A stretch of DNA of 64,000 bases, taken from Plantago ovata. Lineage: Eukaryota > Streptophyta > Magnoliopsida > Lamiales > Plantaginaceae. Every line of letters starts with the position of its first letter. Position 1 is the stretch's first letter. The position numbers and the translations under genes are program-made. Under the pieces are notes generated by a model. That model was not told the DNA's origin. It ran no database searches and saw nothing but the letters and a program-made list of their open reading frames with translations. The DNA lies in NCBI GenBank assembly GCA_028274465.1, contig CM051456.1, positions 67,070,753 through 67,134,752 of the forward strand, written 5' to 3'. Shown one piece after another: positions 58,833 through 64,000 of this stretch.

Positions 58833-59760
58833 TAGGTTCGTAATGCTAAGGTATAACCTTGGATTGATTGAACTACCTCAATAAAGGATACATCTGACAG
58901 AATGCTGAAACAGGTATTCAGGAAGCCAAAGTATTCTTGTTTAAAAGCCTCGTCCACTGATTTCTTCTAAGAAATGATAAGTCACTATATGTTTGCTGAA
59001 ACAGGCATTCAGCAAGTAATTCCTTCAAAATGGGTATTTGTTAGGAAACTTGATCACTTTCTGAGACAGGCACTCAGTAAGAGAAAAACCTTAAGGATTG
59101 CTGAAACAGGCATTCAGACAATCAAAGATACTGAAACAGGTATTCAAGTATCAAGGGAATATTCTGAGACGGGAACTCAGAAAAAGAGCAAAACTCATTT
59201 CTCAGATTTTACCAAAGGATATCTCAAGTACAAAAGAATTTACTGATACGGGAAATCAGAAATATCTTTTAAACTTAAGGGGGGAACTTTCAGCAAGTAT
59301 CTAGGCTATTTCAAACTCGCTGAAAAGATTCTTGTCTATTTCAGCAAGCAATCTATCCCTAAACTCGGTAAAATCAATTTGTGACGTTAAACGGCACAGA
59401 TAAACTCGTAATAATCATGACATGAAATTCAATCGTGGCCATTGATTAAAAGGAGTTACTTAATCTAACGGTTAACAAACAAAGAGAGAGAGTGCTCTGA
59501 CGGTTTTAGTTAGTGGGCCACTACGCATTCAATGCAAAGGCTCCACTAACGCCTGGTTTTCTCTTTTAACCTTGCTGAGAGCTCAAATCGATTGAGTTTC
59601 TCACACATCAGAGACACTATATAAAGAAGGAGTTAGAGAAATGACAAAATTCTTAACTCACATTTCCTTTCTCTGCAAATTTTAGCCTGAATCTACTGTA
59701 CCTCCGGTCAAAAAGCAAACTATCTCTTTTCGTACACATTTTTCTTCTCTATAAAAAGAA
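58833..59760 (+). repeat. Pol-env spacer of element F with palindrome array
   Basis: Seven CTGAN-7-N'TCAG palindromes between about 58905 and 59250; six have fully paired arms with three different pair types. A small ORF (58974-59246) is open across them, giving ETGIQ repeats, but overlaps no known domain. A TATATAAAG (about 59620) precedes the env-like ATG by about 140 bp and could be an internal promoter. Confidence 0.75.
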
Positions 59761-61799
59761 ATGGCTCCAAGAGACAGTCTCTAAGTCCTCAAAGTCATCT
59801 AAGGTTGACAGTGCTGAGAAACCACTGCTCCGGTGACTACTACTCCGGCAACAAACACAACGAAAGTTGTGTTGAAAAAGATAGAATATCGGAAAAACCT
59901 ATGCCTCCGTCATATCTTGACACTGCAAAGTGTGAGATGTTGATGCAATGGGGAGGTTTTGCAAAAGAGAAGTACATTAGGTACTTCTATGAACAAGAAC
60001 TCGATGACGAGAATGAAGAGGCGCTTGAGTTTATCAAGCAGCAAGGCCTCATGAACTTATATCTGCTCGCACTAAGCAAGTGAGCATGATAGATACAATG
60101 GAATTCTACAACAATGCAGAAATCCAGTCCCTTACTGATAGTAAGGAGTCACTGAAAAAGTGATCTTTACTACAGTTCAGAACACGCAAATCGTCCTGAA
60201 ATGGACTGATTTAGCGGAAATATTTCAGATTCCAACCACTGGAACTGAAGATGACGTCACTGCCACTGACGAAGAAATTGAAGCTTTCTACAGTGACGTC
60301 AGAAATGAGAAAATGAAGAAAGGCGAGATTGCTCCCGTGACTTGGACAAAGCACGTTAAGAGAAGCATCTCTGCCATTCACTTGGTCTAGTAGCTCTGCT
60401 ACTGATAAAAGTTCTTGACTCCCAGTTGGAGGAATTGACCAAGTAGGCCTGAGAAGATGGCCGGCTGATGCATATCCATGAAAATAAACGGAACTTAACT
60501 GGGCTAAGTACATTTTCAACAGGCTTGTTGATTGTGTTACTAAGTTTAAGGTAAAGGTAGAAGACACAAGGTCTCACCTTCCTTCCTTTCCAGTTATGTA
60601 TGGAATCAAGATATGCTACTCCTTGAACATTTCAGGATTCAGCTGAGAAACCCATTGCCAATCAAGAAATCTGTATGCAATGTGGGAAGATCTTTCTACA
60701 AGCAGAATGTACCTAAGACTGCTGGCAAAGAAAATCTAAAAGACAACAGCTGCAAATGTTGTCAGCACAAGCCAGCAAGAAAGGTATACAACAGCTGCAG
60801 ATGTCCCACTCAGCAACTTAGAGATGAAACTGCTGTTGGTGGTGGTGACAAATGAAACTGTCGTAGATCAACAAGGTACGTGTACAAACAGCCGTTGCTT
60901 GAAAATGCAACTACTAACGACCTCTGGGAAACTGGAGAAATCTAACAAGAAAAAGGAAAGCTGATGATGACACTCAGACTGCAGCGTCATCAGCAAACCC
61001 GTACCTAAGAGGAAAAGGACAGCAAACACAAGGAAGAAAACACCGGCTCGCAAGTCAGTTCCTGCTGTCCAAGACCTCTCAGACAATTCCCAGACAAGCT
61101 GAACGCATTTGCAGTAGATGTTGACAAGGTATTACTGAAGCTATGTCAGCAGCATTGAAGTGTTGCGAAGCCTTCAATGATCAACTTAACGTTGATCCTT
61201 CTACTGAGACAGACCACAAGGCAGTGGAATGAATTTCCTGCCCAAGTCCCAGTATCTACATTGTAGATAATTTAGGATCCAACTATGGAACCAGCAAGTG
61301 ACATTGCTGCTGATCTGCAAAAGCGGCACTTGCTGATGCTGCTGAAAAGATGGTTGCTGAACAAGCAACTCATCAGTTGCTGAAACCCGCTTGCTGAAAC
61401 CAGTTGCTGAGAAACAGCAATGGTTCAGTTCCAGAAGTTGCGAAACACAAGAAGCATATTCAACGACGCATCTCGTGATGCTGAGAATACTGGCCCAAGT
61501 TCACCAAGACAATCAATCAACAGTCCAGCTTGTACTGGAAGCTATAAGCCAACAATGGAGTTGGAGATTGAAGAATCATCCAACAAATCCATTGATGTCT
61601 TCATGACAAGCAGTGAGCTTAAGGTCAGATGCTTCTGCTCAACTTGTCATTTCAGAGACAAGGGAGATTGCTGAAACCGCTCAGCTTTCTCAAACAGAGC
61701 AAGAAGAAGTCTGCTGAAGAAAGTCCAAGAAGCTGAAGAACTGTTAATGCTGAAAGACTGAGCCACACCTGTCCTTCTTCAGCAGGTAGTTAATTCAAA
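59761..61799 (+). pseudogene. Env-like ORF of element F, heavily frameshifted
   Basis: Clear homologue of 33422-31340 and 50288-48220. From about 59765 it carries many single-base insertions and deletions, far more than the adjoining pol or spacer. Recognisable blocks: EMLMQWGGFAKEKYIRYFYE, QIVLKWTDLAEIFQIP, NVGRSFYKQNVPKTAG. The density of 1-bp indels next to a 100-N gap suggests uncorrected long-read sequence rather than natural decay. Confidence 0.7.
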
Positions 61800-61899
61800 N
61801 NNNNNNNNNNNNNNNNNNNNNNNNNNNNNNNNNNNNNNNNNNNNNNNNNNNNNNNNNNNNNNNNNNNNNNNNNNNNNNNNNNNNNNNNNNNNNNNNNNN
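61800..61899. other. Assembly gap (100 N)
   Basis: Exactly 100 N, a conventional placeholder for a gap of unknown length. Confidence 1.
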
Positions 61900-61962
61900 A
61901 AAGTATAATCATACATGAGCAAAGAACTGAATCTGATGCTAGGCAAATGTCAATTGAACTAA

Positions 61963-63864
61963 ATGAATGATTCTGACAATGATTCTCCTCCCCCGAGTCA
62001 TGACAAGATAATAATAGTTCCCACGACAAGAATTCCAGCAAAAGATGCAGTTGCTCCGGAAGTTGCTGAAATTACGCAATCTCCAGTGCCTGCTGATGAA
62101 CTACCCTCATCAAGCAATGCTGAACAAGCAGTTGCTGATGAACCAATCTCAGCAGAGACACAAAATCCCAGTAGTACTGAACAAGTACATACTGAAGAGT
62201 CATATGCTGATGAGCAAACACATCCAGATCCAACAAGCAGAAAACCTGTTAATAAATGGATTAGAGATCATCCCTCTACGGATATGATTGGCGATATTAA
62301 TAAACGTCAAGTGACTAGATCCAAAGCTACTCATGGACTTGCTGAAGAAGCAACTGTCGTAGAAGTAGAATCATTGTTCTCTTGTTTTGTTTCAGAAATT
62401 GAACCTAAAACCATAGAAGAAGCTTTAAAGCATTCTGAATGGATAAAGGCAATGCAAGAAGAACTGGATCAATTCGAAAGGAACAAAGTCTGGAAACTTG
62501 TACCACTTGCTGAAGGCAAGAAAGCTATTGGTACAAAGTGGGTGTTCAGAAACAAGCTGAGTGAGTCTGGTGAAGTAACAAGAAATAAAGGACGCTTAGT
62601 TGCTCAAGGTTACTATCAGACTGAAGGATTGGACTATGATGAGTCTTATGCACCAGTTGCAAGATTGGATGCAATTAGGCTTTTCTTGGCCTTTGCTGCT
62701 CACAATGACTTCATTGTTTACCAAATGGATGTTAAAAGCAACTTTGAAGAAGTCTACCTAGAAAAACCCCTTGGTTTTGAACTTCCCTCTGAAATCAAGA
62801 TGGTATACAAGCTTCAGAAAGCTGTATATGGTCTAAAGCAAGCACCAAGAGCATGGTATGATACCTTAGCTAAGTTCTTGCTGGAAAATGGTTTCAAGAA
62901 AGGTGAAGTTGACAAAACTTTGTTTACCATGAACCATGATGGTAAAATACTCTTAGTTCAAATTTATGTGGATGACATAATTTTTGGATCTAAGGACAAG
63001 CAACTTTGTGATGATTTTGCCAAACTCATGACAAACAACTTTGAAATGAGTATGATGGGAAAATTGAATTATTTCCTAGGATTGCAAGTCAAGCAACTCA
63101 AAGATGGAATATTCATAAATCAAGCAAAGTATGCGAAAGAAATGCTCATAAACTTTAGGATCAAAGAGGAAGAGAAACCTGAAAAGATCCCTATGAGTGT
63201 TGGTACCAAATTGGGCTATACTAAAGAGGATAAAAGTGTTGAAGAACACAAGTATAGGAAGCTCATTGGTTCCTTGTTGTATTTAACAGCAAGTAGACCT
63301 GACATTCAGTATGTTGTTTGTGTGTGTGCAAGATTCCAATCTGATCCAAGAGAATCACACTACAAAAAGGCAATCAAGATACTGAAATATGTCAAAGGTA
63401 CAGTCAATGTTGGATTATGGTACCCTAAAGATTCTGGACTAGAATTGGTTGGTTATTGTGATGCTGATCATGGAGGATCAACTCTTGATAGAAAAAGTAC
63501 CTCTGGCACTTGTCAGTTTTTGGGTACTAGATTAATATCATGGTTCAGCAAGAAACAAACCTGTGTTGCTAATTCATCCACTGAATCTGAATACATTGCA
63601 GCTGGTTGTTGCACAGCTCAAATCCTATGGATTCAGCAACAATTAAGAGATTATGGTATTTCTACAAAGAAAACACCAATCTTTTGTGATAATACAAGTG
63701 CTATTGCTATCACGCAAAATCCTAAGTTTCACTCTAGGACTAAGCACATTGATATTAGACATCATTTCATAAGAGATCATGTGGAAAAAGGAGATATTGA
63801 GGTTGTGAAAATAGGCACTGATGATCAGCTTGCTAACATCTTTTACCAAGCCCCTACCAGATAA
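61963..63864 (+). CDS. pol: RT and RNase H part of pol, second copy
   Basis: One open frame of 633 codons, nearly identical to 56934-58832 from about 62108 onward but without the three single-A deletions there. Pro/Glu-rich linker, RVT_2 reverse transcriptase with YVDDIIFG, and RNase H with YCDADHGG and FCDNTSAI. It shares the short [10 protein letters not shown] segment and the IFYQAPTR end with the first copy. There is no gag, protease or integrase before it, only the gap. Most likely it is the same locus assembled twice; a real second Sirevirus is less likely. Confidence 0.85.
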   Translation: MNDSDNDSPPPSHDKIIIVPTTRIPAKDAVAPEVAEITQSPVPADELPSSSNAEQAVADEPISAETQNPSSTEQVHTEESYADEQTHPDPTSRKPVNKWIRDHPSTDMIGDINKRQVTRSKATHGLAEEATVVEVESLFSCFVSEIEPKTIEEALKHSEWIKAMQEELDQFERNKVWKLVPLAEGKKAIGTKWVFRNKLSESGEVTRNKGRLVAQGYYQTEGLDYDESYAPVARLDAIRLFLAFAAHNDFIVYQMDVKSNFEEVYLEKPLGFELPSEIKMVYKLQKAVYGLKQAPRAWYDTLAKFLLENGFKKGEVDKTLFTMNHDGKILLVQIYVDDIIFGSKDKQLCDDFAKLMTNNFEMSMMGKLNYFLGLQVKQLKDGIFINQAKYAKEMLINFRIKEEEKPEKIPMSVGTKLGYTKEDKSVEEHKYRKLIGSLLYLTASRPDIQYVVCVCARFQSDPRESHYKKAIKILKYVKGTVNVGLWYPKDSGLELVGYCDADHGGSTLDRKSTSGTCQFLGTRLISWFSKKQTCVANSSTESEYIAAGCCTAQILWIQQQLRDYGISTKKTPIFCDNTSAIAITQNPKFHSRTKHIDIRHHFIRDHVEKGDIEVVKIGTDDQLANIFYQAPTR

Positions 63865-64000
63865 TAGGTTCGTAATGCTAAGGTATAACCTTGGATTGAT
63901 TGAACTACCTCAATAAAGGATACATCTGACAGAATGCTGAAACAGGTATTCAGGAAGCCAAAGTATTCTTGTTTAAAAGCCTCGTCCACTGATTTCTTCT
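63865..64000 (+). other. Start of the pol-env spacer, second copy
   Basis: Identical to 58833-58968 as far as the window goes. The first palindrome (CTGAAACAGGTATTCAG) is present. Confidence 0.85.

Noticed and set aside
58974..59246. Small protein with ETGIQ repeats in the Sirevirus spacer
   Set aside because: The peptide repeat is a by-product of the palindrome array. Changes in the array preserve base pairing, and some copies break the frame.

Overview
This is nuclear DNA from a flowering plant, probably a eudicot. It has AT-rich intergenic sequence, LTR retrotransposons nested inside one another, split genes with GT-AG introns, and primer sites matching plant retrotransposon tRNA primers (TGGTATCAGAGC for initiator Met; TGGCGCCGCTGCCGGGG, Asp-type). 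Almost all protein-coding sequence belongs to retrotransposons and most of it is broken. The exception is one compact ten-exon gene for a replication protein A large-subunit-like protein (22178-24749).

Layout, left to right. 1-9200: pieces of Ty3/Gypsy elements on the minus strand. They comprise a gag start with its primer site and LTR (2129-3600), a large GC-rich-leader LTR (3606-5994), two minisatellite blocks (6600-7835) and a gag core (8481-9200). 9201-15963: two partial members (C1, C2) of a non-autonomous Gypsy family. C2 carries an extra ORF of the putative plant transposon protein type with its own leader, a 5' intron and a GC-rich promoter-like motif. An LTR-like repeat is present twice in opposite orientation (1010-2128 and 15964-17085). 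17705-21623: seven copies of an 80-bp tRNA-like unit with A box, B box and T-terminator on the minus strand, partly in tandem. They lie just upstream of the RPA-like gene. A possible helicase N-terminal exon follows at 26004-26190.

26262-64000 is dominated by Ty1/Copia elements of the Sirevirus (SIRE/Maximus) type. A minus-strand copy (3' LTR 26262-27833) holds a tandem duplication of the pol-end, spacer and env-like segment; I call the units G and H. Element A (35770-47527, minus, TSD CTTGT) is inserted in unit H. Element B (39894-45480, plus, TSD GTCTC) is inserted in the gag of A. A second Sirevirus, F (5' LTR 51390-52990, plus), is inserted in the pol of H. F runs through gag, protease, integrase, RT and RNase H, a hairpin-rich spacer and a poor-quality env-like region into a 100-N gap. 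After the gap about 2 kb of F pol appears again almost unchanged, which I read as a probable assembly duplication.

The observations I consider most worth following are: the Pol III-type tRNA-like array with paired changes in its terminal stem; an array of 17-bp palindromes in the Sirevirus pol-env spacer whose arms covary; three mini-introns of 72-75 bp, each a multiple of three, in the env-like ORF; and module swapping among elements A, B and C, which share LTRs and 3' region but carry different coding blocks. All counts and comparisons were made by eye.
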